57,778 bases of DNA, taken from positions 1-57,778 of the forward strand of contig JAIQFG010000018.1 in assembly GCA_020073375.1 (NCBI GenBank), given 5' to 3'. Made by a program: the position numbers and the translations under genes. Shown here piece by piece: positions 25,830-33,798 of this stretch. The stretch comes from Terriglobia bacterium (GTDB lineage Bacteria > Acidobacteriota > Terriglobia > Acidiferrales > UBA7541). A model generated the notes under the pieces. The model was given only the letters and a program-made list of their open reading frames with translations. It was not told where the DNA came from and ran no database searches. The first letter of the stretch is position 1; every line of letters starts with the position of its first letter.

Positions 25830-26993
25830 GTGACGCGCGGATCGAACCGGCTGGAACAACCATCTTCTGAAAAACCTATCCTGAAATATTTTCTATTTTG
25901 CATTTTGGCTGGTGCGCTGCTCGTGGCGGGCGGCTGCAAGAAAAAATCCGCGCCCCTGCCTGCGGCGGCGATTCGCGGAATTACGCGGGAGTTCGTGCTT
26001 GCTGCGCGCAACGCCAGCGAAGGCCGCGCGGAAGTCGGCATGAGGCCCGAGTACGCGGCGCGGCAGCCCGGCAAGGCGCAGGTTCTGCTCGCCGATCGTA
26101 TCTACGTCACCATTCCCATGACCAAGGCAGGGCAGGCCGACCGCGCCGCGCGCGAGGCCATCGAGCGGGAGTTCGCGCGCGTGGCCGAGTATCACCACAT
26201 GATGCGCGTCGAACGGCCCGGAGCGCCGGGCCTGGAGCGCTTCGACTATCTGGCGCAGGGCCGCCGCACGCAATCGATTCATCTGATCACGCCGCTGGTT
26301 TCCGCCGCCGCCGCTTCTGTAACGTCGACCTCGCGCAATCCACGACTGGCAGTTGTCATCGACGACCTCGGCAGCGATCCCGCGCAGGCCGACGCGCTGT
26401 TTCATCTTTCTTACCGGCTCACGCTTTCCGTTCTGCCGCATCATTCCAACTCCACGGAAATCGCGGAAGAGGCGCACAGGCGCGGGTATCAGGTGATGCT
26501 CCATCTGCCCGTGGCCTCAACCGCCGGGAAGCTGGAGGAACCGGTCGAGCTGCATCCCGGGATGGATTCCGGCGCCGTCCAGAATACATTCGCGTCGATG
26601 CTGGAAACGGTTCCCTACGCATCGGGCGTGAACAATCACGAGGGCTCGCTTGGCACCTCCGACGAAAAACTGATGGACGAGCTGATGCCCCTGCTGCGCC
26701 AGGACAAGTTATTTTTTATCGACAGCCGCACCACTACCGCCACCGTTGCCGAATCCGCCGCCCGCGCCGCGGGCGTTCTCGCCGCCCGGCGCAATGTGTT
26801 TCTGGACGACGAACAGACCGTAGGCGCCATCCGCAAGCAATTTGTGCTGGCGATTCACGATGCGCGGGAAAAGGGTTCGGCCTTGGCCATCGGGCACCCG
26901 CATCCTGAAACATTGCAGGTCCTGGGCGAAATGCTTCCGGAGGCGGAAAGAGAAGGCGTAACGCTGGTGTTCGCGTCGGACCTGGTCCGGTAA
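25830..26993 (+). CDS. Divergent polysaccharide deacetylase (YibQ-like), putative lipoprotein
   Basis: 387 residues from GTG 25830, 3 bp after the S41 gene. A hydrophobic stretch followed by AGGC near residue 36 suggests a lipoprotein signal. The C-terminal half has the divergent deacetylase pattern: LAVVIDDLG near 172, SVLPHHSNS, VMLHLPVAS, GVNNHEGS and the terminal AIGHPHPETL block. These proteins have a NodB-like fold and are linked to envelope or peptidoglycan maintenance, though a reaction is not proven. A repeat hairpin follows 27 bp after the stop. Confidence 0.82.
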   Translation: MTRGSNRLEQPSSEKPILKYFLFCILAGALLVAGGCKKKSAPLPAAAIRGITREFVLAARNASEGRAEVGMRPEYAARQPGKAQVLLADRIYVTIPMTKAGQADRAAREAIEREFARVAEYHHMMRVERPGAPGLERFDYLAQGRRTQSIHLITPLVSAAAASVTSTSRNPRLAVVIDDLGSDPAQADALFHLSYRLTLSVLPHHSNSTEIAEEAHRRGYQVMLHLPVASTAGKLEEPVELHPGMDSGAVQNTFASMLETVPYASGVNNHEGSLGTSDEKLMDELMPLLRQDKLFFIDSRTTTATVAESAARAAGVLAARRNVFLDDEQTVGAIRKQFVLAIHDAREKGSALAIGHPHPETLQVLGEMLPEAEREGVTLVFASDLVR

Positions 26994-27020
26994 ACATAAA
27001 ATTTTGCGCGGGGCATTTTA

Positions 27021-27097
27021 GTAGGGCAGGCTTCAACCTATCGGTTTTGATTTTGCCGGCGCGAAATTCAAACTCGACAGGCTGAAGCGTGTCCTAC
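27021..27097. repeat. Long hairpin repeat (REP-like family 1, copy 2)
   Basis: Imperfect arms at 27021-27042 (GTAGGGCAGGCTTCAACC) and 27076-27097 (GACAGGCTGAAGCGTGTCC). The right arm overlaps the last base pairs of the LhgO-like gene; the TAG stop of that gene is part of the repeat end. Confidence 0.8.
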
Positions 27098-28230
27098 TGG
27101 AGAATCTCGGCGGCCATTGTCGCCACGCGCTCGGCAATAGCCAGCGAAGATGTCAGCCCCGGCGACTCGATGCCAATCAGTTGAATCGCGCGAGGCGCCG
27201 CTGCGTCCCGCTCGATCACGAAATCCGCGAAGCCTCCGTGATCCGGCGGCACGAGCTTTGCACGAATGCCCGAGTAGGCCAGCTGCAAATCCGACGCCTC
27301 GAGTTCCGGCAGCATCGGTTTCGCGCGGCGCAGAAATTCCTCCACCGGCAGGCGATTTCCCTCGTAGTCGTTTTTGTCCGCGATGTAGTCCGCCGTCGGG
27401 CCCACCAGCACCGTCCCCCACAGCGTGCGCGTCAGATGGACGCCGAGCGTGAGGCCCTCCGCGTGCGGAAGCGGGTAGACGAGATTGTTCACCAGATAGG
27501 ATTTTGCGCGCACCAGTTCGCAGTATTCCCCACGCACCGGGTAAATGCGGTGCTTTCGGTTTCCCAGAAGCGCGGCCACTTCATCGGAAAAAAGTCCCGC
27601 ACAATTGATCACGCACCGCGCCTCGATAGTTTCCTCGGTGGGGCCATCCGGATCGTCCGTGCCGCCTTCGGCGAGGGTTACGGCAACGGAATCCGCGCGC
27701 GGCTCCATGCGCACCACACGCGCGCGCGGCAATAAATTCGCGCCCTTCTCGCTCGCCATGCGTGCCAGCGTTTTCACCAGATCTTCGGCGGACACGATTC
27801 CCGTCGAAGGGACTTCGAGAGCGGCGGAGGCTTCAATGTGCGGCTCGCGCGCGCGAACCGCGGCGCGGTCCACCAGGCGCAGTCCCTCGACGCCGTTCGC
27901 GCGGCCGTTCGCAGCCAATTGTTCGAGCGCCGCCTCCTGCCGCGCGTCGTGCGCCACCACGAGCTTGCCGCAATTTCTGTGCGGCACCTTGTGCGCCGCG
28001 CAGAACTCGTACATCATCCGGTTTCCCGCGACGCACAGCCGAGCCTTCAGCGATCCCGGAAGGTAGTAAATTCCCGAATGAATCACGCCGCTGTTGCGCG
28101 TGCTCGCCCCCATGCCGAACTTCGGCATCTGCTCGACCAGAAAGACGTCGCTCCAGCGCTCGGCCATCGCGCGCGCCACCGCGCAGCCCACCACGCCCCC
28201 GCCGACGATCAAAATGTTTGCGCGATCCAC
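27094..28230 (-). CDS. lhgO: FAD-dependent L-2-hydroxyglutarate oxidase-like protein
   Basis: 378 residues. The FAD-binding GGGVVG motif is at 9-14, followed by GASTRNSGVIHSGIYY near 41-56, a hallmark of L-2-hydroxyglutarate oxidase/dehydrogenase. The C-terminal FAD contact block GIESPGLTSSLAIAE is intact. The enzyme oxidises L-2-hydroxyglutarate to 2-oxoglutarate, removing a metabolic by-product; substrate assignment rests on motif similarity. It converges with the YibQ-like gene, with a hairpin repeat in between that supplies its stop codon. Confidence 0.8.
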   Translation of the reverse strand: MDRANILIVGGGVVGCAVARAMAERWSDVFLVEQMPKFGMGASTRNSGVIHSGIYYLPGSLKARLCVAGNRMMYEFCAAHKVPHRNCGKLVVAHDARQEAALEQLAANGRANGVEGLRLVDRAAVRAREPHIEASAALEVPSTGIVSAEDLVKTLARMASEKGANLLPRARVVRMEPRADSVAVTLAEGGTDDPDGPTEETIEARCVINCAGLFSDEVAALLGNRKHRIYPVRGEYCELVRAKSYLVNNLVYPLPHAEGLTLGVHLTRTLWGTVLVGPTADYIADKNDYEGNRLPVEEFLRRAKPMLPELEASDLQLAYSGIRAKLVPPDHGGFADFVIERDAAAPRAIQLIGIESPGLTSSLAIAERVATMAAEILQ

Positions 28231-28257
28231 GACAGACAGGATAAATCATTTTGAAAC

Positions 28258-28370
28258 TGAAGCAAGGAGGCAGGGAAGCAGGGAGGCAGTGAGGCAAGGA
28301 GCCAGGGAGAATGAATCTCTTTCGTTTTTCTCTGTGCCCTCTGTGTTTTCTGTGAACTCTGTGTTAAGTC
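28258..28370. repeat. Imperfect simple repeats in intergenic DNA
   Basis: 28258-28308 is a run of degenerate 8-10-bp units of the type AAGCAGGGAGGCAG. 28329-28370 contains several CTCTGTG units. Both lie between two divergent genes. No coding or RNA function is apparent. Confidence 0.5.
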
Positions 28371-28476
28371 TTTCGGATTTCCGCACAGGCGAGGCGCCCC
28401 CCCAAGTACAGCCTGCATTTTCGGTTTCAAACTGGCCCTTATGGGTGTAGAAGTATCCGTTGCCCGAATCTCAAAA

Positions 28477-29316
28477 ATGGCCACCACATCCCAATCCGAA
28501 CTCGCCCGCCAATTCCTGGCATTGCACGACCGGCGCAAGATCCTGGTTCTTCCCAACGCCTGGGACGCGGCCAGCGCCAGAATTTTTGAGGAGGCAGGTT
28601 TTCCCGCGATCGGGACGTCGAGCGCCGGGATCGCATTCTCCCTTGGCTATCCGGACGGGCAAAAAATATCGCGCGTGGAAATGCTGGCGGTGGTGCGGCG
28701 CATTGCCGGGGCCGTGCGCGTCCCCGTGACCGCCGACGTGGAAGCCGGATACGGCGACACGCCCGAGGATGCGGCCCAGACCGCGCGAGACGTACTGGCG
28801 GCCGGGGCGGTGGGAATGAACCTGGAAGACGCGGTTCACGACCGGCCTGATTCGCTCCTGGATTTGAATCTGCAATTGGAAAAAATTCACGCGGTGACCG
28901 AGACGTGCGCCCGCGCGGGTGTTTCTTTTGTCCTGAACGCGCGCACGGACGTCTTTCTGGCGGGAATCGGCCCGGCGGAAACGCGCCTCGCACGCACCAT
29001 CGAGCGGCTGAATGCGTTTAGGGATGCCGGGGCGCACTCCTTGTTCGTTCCCGGCGTGAAGGACAAGGAAACGATCGCGCAACTGGCGCGCGGCGTGCGC
29101 GGACCTCTGAACATTCTGGCGACGGCCGGGACGCCTCCCGCGGCGGAACTCGAACAACTGGGCGTGGCGCGCGTCAGTGTGGGTTCGGGCCCCATGCGCG
29201 CGACGCTGGGGCTAACCGCGCGAATCGCCCGGCAGCTTCGCGAGGAAGGTTCGTTTGCGTTGATGACCGACGGCGCGTTGTCCTTCGCCGACGCCAACAA
29301 GTTGTTTACGGGTTAA
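28477..29316 (+). CDS. Isocitrate lyase/PEP mutase-family protein
   Basis: 279 residues from ATG 28477 (an in-frame ATG at 28441 would add 12). TIM-barrel family with PNAWDAASARIFEEAG near 20, TSSAGIAFSLG, TADVEAGYGD near 85 and MNLED near 110. Members cleave or form C-C or P-C bonds on 2-methylisocitrate-like or phosphonate substrates, but this subfamily (cytosolic, near 280 residues) is mostly uncharacterised. Substrate cannot be predicted. A hairpin repeat begins directly after the stop. Confidence 0.8.
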   Translation: MATTSQSELARQFLALHDRRKILVLPNAWDAASARIFEEAGFPAIGTSSAGIAFSLGYPDGQKISRVEMLAVVRRIAGAVRVPVTADVEAGYGDTPEDAAQTARDVLAAGAVGMNLEDAVHDRPDSLLDLNLQLEKIHAVTETCARAGVSFVLNARTDVFLAGIGPAETRLARTIERLNAFRDAGAHSLFVPGVKDKETIAQLARGVRGPLNILATAGTPPAAELEQLGVARVSVGSGPMRATLGLTARIARQLREEGSFALMTDGALSFADANKLFTG

Positions 29317-29392
29317 GTAGGACAGGCTTCAGCCTGTCGCACTTGCCGCGTCCCCTCAATTGCAAACCCGACAGGCTTGAAGCCTGTCCTAC
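29317..29392. repeat. Long hairpin repeat (REP-like family 1, copy 3)
   Basis: Arms at 29317-29338 (GTAGGACAGGCTTCAGCCTG plus TC) and 29370-29392, reverse complementary apart from one inserted T. It begins immediately after the TAA of the PEP-mutase-family gene. This is the best match to the family consensus. Confidence 0.88.
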
Positions 29393-29553
29393 CTATCCGC
29401 GGAGCGCCTTCGCGAAGTATGCCCACTGTATTTTGGCAATTTTGTCCCAAGCGGGGGTTCGCACGTGTACCATGTTGGCGAACTCAGCAGGGCAAATCGG
29501 AATTTTCGGTTGGCATGTTTGCGAAACATTTTCTATTTCCATCAGGAGGCACG

Positions 29554-30036
29554 ATGCGTCTTCCGCTCCTAGGCTTGGGCTTAATCTTATTGACGATTTT
29601 CCCGCACCCACGCGCGGCCACGGAGCAGAACCCGTTGGTCGGCAGTTGGAGGATGGTTTCCTACCAGCGCGTCCTTGATAACGGAGAGCCGCAGAATGGA
29701 TTGGGGGAACATCCCAAGGGGATCGTGATCCTGACACCGGAGGGGCGCGCCATACTGCTGACTACCGCCGATGGGCGGAAGCCTGCAGCCAACGATACTG
29801 ACCGCGCGGAATTATGGAAATCAATGGTCGCCTACAGCGGAAAGTACCGCACCGAAGGGAATGATTTCATTACCTCGGTGGATGTTTCCTGGAACGAGGA
29901 ATGGAACGGAACCGAGCAGCGGCGTCACTTCAAAATCGAGGGCGATAAGCTAATCCTCACGACATCGCCCGCGCCAAGCCCGATCTATCCGGGCAAGAGC
30001 TATTACGCCAAGGCGGTTTTTGAGCGCGAAAAGTAA
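29554..30036 (+). CDS. Exported lipocalin-like protein
   Basis: 160 residues from ATG 29554, which has AGGAGG at 29544-29549. Earlier in-frame ATGs would run through the hairpin repeat. A signal peptide (about 1-22) precedes a lipocalin-like domain: LVGSWRMVSYQRV, GEHPKGIVILTPEGRAILL and a series of beta-strands ending YYAKAVFERE. Such small exported lipocalin-like proteins probably bind hydrophobic ligands, unidentified here. The gene stands alone. Confidence 0.75.
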   Translation: MRLPLLGLGLILLTIFPHPRAATEQNPLVGSWRMVSYQRVLDNGEPQNGLGEHPKGIVILTPEGRAILLTTADGRKPAANDTDRAELWKSMVAYSGKYRTEGNDFITSVDVSWNEEWNGTEQRRHFKIEGDKLILTTSPAPSPIYPGKSYYAKAVFEREK

Positions 30037-30345
30037 GGTTTGAATTTGCCTGAAGTCGCCTTGAGCTGGTACCGTTATCAGAACCTATCCAATCCAACTG
30101 TGCGGAGGATATTGAGCCAGTTACGGCAAATTCTCGGTGCTGACACCACGCGACAGTTGACTATTTTGAATTAATTTGGATTGTGGGTGTCGGGGCGGCC
30201 TTATTCTGCGGTCAGCGGTTGCGTCCCGATCGAAACGATGCTGGCTAGCTGTTGTGTGATTCCGAGATGCACAAAGGCCAGCATTTTGCTGAAACCGGCA
30301 TGTAGCAGGGCTTCAATCAAGCGAAAATAGCTATGGCGAATGCTC
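30037..30345. other. 309-bp intergenic region, possible gene remnant
   Basis: Between two convergent genes. On the minus strand, 30201-30352 reads without stops and ends in a coding-like stretch (e.g. HAGFSKMLAFVHLGITQQL), but it lacks its own start and overlaps the neighbouring gene; it may be a decayed fragment. No repeat family member is present. Confidence 0.35.
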
Positions 30346-30885
30346 TCACGCCGGTTCAAAAAGCTTCGCTCTTGACGGAATCCCGCTTTGAAGTTCCCGG
30401 TCAATCGTTTCCGCCAGCTTCCTCGCATCCGAGTTCGTTTTTCCTGGAGCAAGCTTTATTCGCGTGGCGATGTTTCCGATGATTTGTCCGGAGCGGTCGC
30501 GGAGTGGCAGCAAGATCCGAAACTCTTGGGGTGCTTCCTTGATCTGCTCGACCAGAGGCTTGCCCTTCTCGGCATCCAGGTCAGCGGCGTCGGATTTCCC
30601 GCCCCTGCTCGGAGGGCTCGATGCCACTTTGAAGCTTTCCGTCCGGCCCGGCGGGATTGTACGCAAATTTAGGTAGATGACTTCTGGATGTTTTGCTCTC
30701 ACGTCTTCTACCAACTTTTGCGCGTAGAATCGACGTGGTGCGACGTACACGTCGCTCGAAGCGGCCTCCTGCGCAAAGGATCGACCGCCAATTAGGAACA
30801 GCATCGCAACCATCACTGCTACATGACACCAGAGCAGCGCCCTTGCGCCACGATCCAGATCTGGCTCAGTTCTTGAATCGCGCAT
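30346..30885 (-). CDS. Exported protein of unknown function
   Basis: 179 residues from ATG 30885, preceded by GGAGAAACTG; a start at 30912 lacks this site. A hydrophobic segment at about 19-38 ending SFAQ is a signal peptide. The mature part has a strand-rich region with IYLNLRTIPPG and a C-terminal RDRSGQIIGNIATRIKL block, reminiscent of periplasmic ligand-binding folds, but no named family is recognised. It lies 44 bp downstream of the WD40 gene on the same strand, so the two may be co-transcribed. Confidence 0.6.
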   Translation of the reverse strand: MRDSRTEPDLDRGARALLWCHVAVMVAMLFLIGGRSFAQEAASSDVYVAPRRFYAQKLVEDVRAKHPEVIYLNLRTIPPGRTESFKVASSPPSRGGKSDAADLDAEKGKPLVEQIKEAPQEFRILLPLRDRSGQIIGNIATRIKLAPGKTNSDARKLAETIDRELQSGIPSRAKLFEPA

Positions 30886-30929
30886 CAGTTTCTCCTTCGT
30901 CTTCGATATCACGCCTATTTCTATCGAGA

Positions 30930-31931
30930 TTATTTGGCTGCCTTATTCGACTTCATGGAAACGGCCCATATATCAATAGCGCTTCCCGCCGTTGTGACCA
31001 CACGTTTGTCGTCTGGACTGAATCTGACGGAGAATGCGATGGCGGGACGCGTCATGGCCAAAACTTCTTGACCGGTGCTGGTCTCCCAAAACCGCACAAT
31101 TCCTTCCCGATTACCTGCTCCCACAAGATGGCCATCAGAGCTGAAGCAAACACCTTCGATTTTCCCCGAGCCCTTTAGCGTGCGTACCACCTGTTCGCTG
31201 GCCACATCCCAGATCGTAACTGTGGAATCATAGCTGCCTCCGGCGAGGAGCTTTCCATCGGGACCGAAAGCGATGCCGTGCGCGCTGTCAGTATGGCCTG
31301 TAAGGGTTTTTACATTCTTGCCCGTTCGCACATTCCAAATTCTAACGGTCTTGTCATTGCTCGCAGAAGCCAGCCACCGTCCATCCGGGCTGAAAGTTAC
31401 TCCGAAGACAGGTTCGGTGTGCCCGTTTAGCGTGCGAACTTCTTTTCCGGTGTGAGGATTCCACAGTATTACGGTTTTATCGTAGGAGGCGGAGGCGAGC
31501 AACTTTCCATCAGGACTAAAAGCAACACCCTGAACAAAGCCGGTGTGGCCGGCCAGGTTATAAAGCTCGCGGCCTGCGTTCACATCCCAAACTCTCACGG
31601 TCTTGTCATCGCTGCCAGAAGCCAACAGCCGACCATCAGGGCTGATCGCCACCGTATTCACATCCCCCGTGTGCCCTGAGAAAGACTTGAGTTCGTGGCC
31701 TGTTTCGATATCCCAATATTTGACTGTCTGGTCGCTACTGGCTGAGGCGAGAAAGTGGCCGTCGCGGCTGATCGGAGCGGAGTGAACATTCTTGGTATGG
31801 GTCATGAGTGTGCGTTCCAGTGTCAGTTGCGGGTTTTGCCCGAAAAGCGCGCCGCACGGCAGCACCATGACCGCCAATGACAGAATGCATCCATGGATCG
31901 GTCCGCAAGTAATCTTCACAACGGTCTCCAT
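30930..31931 (-). CDS. Exported WD40-repeat beta-propeller protein
   Basis: 333 residues. A hydrophobic N-terminus (about 12-32, ending LFGQ) indicates export. Seven WD40 blades follow; the repeat ends KYWD, RVWD, ILWN, RIWN, TIWD, RFWE and DIWA are readable, each with the GHT..V..V.FSPDG core in blades 1-5. The last blades are degenerate. Beta-propellers serve as protein-binding platforms; the partner is unknown. The exported protein encoded next may be one. Confidence 0.85.
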   Translation of the reverse strand: METVVKITCGPIHGCILSLAVMVLPCGALFGQNPQLTLERTLMTHTKNVHSAPISRDGHFLASASSDQTVKYWDIETGHELKSFSGHTGDVNTVAISPDGRLLASGSDDKTVRVWDVNAGRELYNLAGHTGFVQGVAFSPDGKLLASASYDKTVILWNPHTGKEVRTLNGHTEPVFGVTFSPDGRWLASASNDKTVRIWNVRTGKNVKTLTGHTDSAHGIAFGPDGKLLAGGSYDSTVTIWDVASEQVVRTLKGSGKIEGVCFSSDGHLVGAGNREGIVRFWETSTGQEVLAMTRPAIAFSVRFSPDDKRVVTTAGSAIDIWAVSMKSNKAAK

Positions 31932-32077
31932 TCATACTCAAAAATGTCGTTATCGGATGCCGATGATATGAAGGGGTGGAGGGCCTGTCAATCGCCGAGA
32001 TTTAACTCGCATTGCGCTGAAATGACGAATGCAGGAGTTGGCGGCCCAAGTGAAGCACAGGGCGGATAAGCTCGTGC

Positions 32078-32312
32078 ACAAGTCGCAACCAGTCGTGCGG
32101 TCTCAATGGGTCGAAACAAAACTTGCTCAGAGTCTATCTTGTACGAGTCTAAAAGGCTGGTTTGGTTTGAGAGCGCTGATTCAAACGGAACACCGCTCTG
32201 CATAGGTTCTGATCGAGGACTGCCGGGCAGATTAGTTGCCAGGGGAAAGTGTGGTTAGATCGGCTGGTGTTGCATCGACCGATTGAGATGTCAGCGCTGA
32301 TTGGAATGCAGC
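32078..32312. mobile_element. MITE-like element, diverged copy C
   Basis: The core runs from CTCAATGGGTCG at 32103 to the inverted end finishing CGACCGATTGAG at 32287 (185 bp) and aligns along its length with the 194-bp cores near 50.1 and 51.8 kb. Outer flanks (about 25 bp each side) are also similar, the right one ending GGAATGCAGC. It has no ORF and no transposase. It lies in a 527-bp spacer (31932-32458) in which I see nothing else. Confidence 0.65.
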
Positions 32313-32458
32313 AATCTGGTCGAGTCGGCGTCAGAAATGGATTCTCAGTTGAAGATTGCGTGAGTGCTGGTGCGCCTTGCAAGATGAGGCAGCGGCAGAG
32401 CCTCCTCCATAACTCCAGAGGAAGCTCTGCTGTTGTGGATGGATTTTCTGTAATCCGC

Positions 32459-33511
32459 CTACTTGCCGATCGCCAAAATGGAGAACGAGCCTGCCTGCAT
32501 CGGCCCGCGAGCCACGCGCCCGTTGGAAAGCGGCGGCGCGTTCGCCGGCGGCGGATCGAACACTGCAGCAATCGAAAGGATGCGGTTGGTCTTGGCGTCC
32601 AGCGTGAGCGTCTTGGCGCTGGGCATGGTGGTCAGGTTCTGTTCCACCACGAAGTTGGTGGGGCTGTTTTCCTTGATCACGGTCAGAGTGCCTTCGGCGT
32701 GCGAGCTGAAGGCTTCCATTGTGGAGGGATTGAACACGGCGCCGTCGGTGACACCGGCCAGCGGGAGCGTGGTGATGATGTTGCCGTCATCGGCGTTTAG
32801 AATAATCATGACGTGCGGATCGCGGCAGGCGGCAAACAGGATTCGGTTCTTGGCGTCCATGGCCAGCCCGGCGCAGGTGCCGGCTTTGCCGGATACGTCG
32901 TAGTGAGCGGTGACGGTCATGGTTTTGGCGTCAACCACGGCGATGTTTCCCTTGTCCTCGATATCGACGTAGATGTGGCCCTTCAGATCGGTCACGGCCT
33001 GCTCGGGCGCGCCGCCCAGGTCGATGGTGCCGACGATCGAGCCGTCCTTCGCATCGATCACCGTGGCGTAGGGCGCGGCGTGGCTGAGGTCGTACACGCG
33101 TTCGTTAAAGGGATCGAACAGAATGCCGTCCGGGTTGCCCTGCACGTCGATGGTCTTGATGGCCGCCAGGGTTTTGGAATCGAACATCAGGATAGGCTTG
33201 CTGGTGATGAAGCCGTGATTGGTCTTGGGGTCGACCACGGCTCCGTGTCCGTTCACGCTGGGAACTTCGCCGGCCGGTTCGAGCGTATCCAGATCGAACA
33301 CGGTGATGCGGCCCGTGGGTCCGCTGCGCGGCACGTACAAGCGGCGCCCTGCGGAGTCCGCCCACACATAATCGAAGCCGCCTTCGCCGCCGACTTTCAC
33401 AACCTTCTGCACGCTATAAGGGCCCGTGGTCGGGGCCATTTGGGCCGACCCCAGGGATGCCAGCATCGCGATCCCCGCGGCTAACGCAACTGCTAATCCA
33501 AATCGTCTCAT
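32459..33511 (-). CDS. Exported YncE-like beta-propeller protein
   Basis: 350 residues from ATG 33511, with GAGGAGAG upstream; the longer reading to 33667 is rejected. Signal peptide about 1-24. Repeated units such as FDLDTLEPAGEVP, FDSKTLAAIKTIDVQ, IDAKDGSIVGTIDL and VDAKTMTVTAHYDV build a YncE/PQQ-like propeller. Proteins of this type are periplasmic with unclear roles. It lies downstream of the MmgE/PrpD gene with a hairpin in between, so co-expression is uncertain. Confidence 0.8.
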   Translation of the reverse strand: MRRFGLAVALAAGIAMLASLGSAQMAPTTGPYSVQKVVKVGGEGGFDYVWADSAGRRLYVPRSGPTGRITVFDLDTLEPAGEVPSVNGHGAVVDPKTNHGFITSKPILMFDSKTLAAIKTIDVQGNPDGILFDPFNERVYDLSHAAPYATVIDAKDGSIVGTIDLGGAPEQAVTDLKGHIYVDIEDKGNIAVVDAKTMTVTAHYDVSGKAGTCAGLAMDAKNRILFAACRDPHVMIILNADDGNIITTLPLAGVTDGAVFNPSTMEAFSSHAEGTLTVIKENSPTNFVVEQNLTTMPSAKTLTLDAKTNRILSIAAVFDPPPANAPPLSNGRVARGPMQAGSFSILAIGK

Positions 33512-33750
33512 GAGTACTCTCCTCGATTGGGAAGGAATGTCGATCGGGGCCTGGGTTCTTGCGACAGAATATACACCCAATTTCAAACGGACTCCGCCGG
33601 CCGCAAGAATAACCGTGGCTGGGGGTGGCAGCCGGGGATCTGGCCGTTTGACTCGCAATCTCAGCATTGCGTTTCAACTGGATATTGGGCACGCTGGCAG
33701 GAAACGGAATTCCGAGCCTTCGACAAACATTGGAAGGCAGGGTGGCAACT

Positions 33751-33785
33751 GTAGGGGCACGGTCCGCCGCCGTGGATGCCCCTAC
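33751..33785. repeat. Hairpin, GTAGGGGCA-type palindrome
   Basis: GTAGGGGCA (33751-33759) and TGCCCCTAC (33777-33785) form a perfect 9-bp stem with a 17-nt loop. It sits 14 bp after the MmgE/PrpD stop and could be a terminator or a member of another dispersed repeat class. No T tract follows on the minus strand. Confidence 0.6.
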
Positions 33786-33798
33786 GGCGCCTATATCA

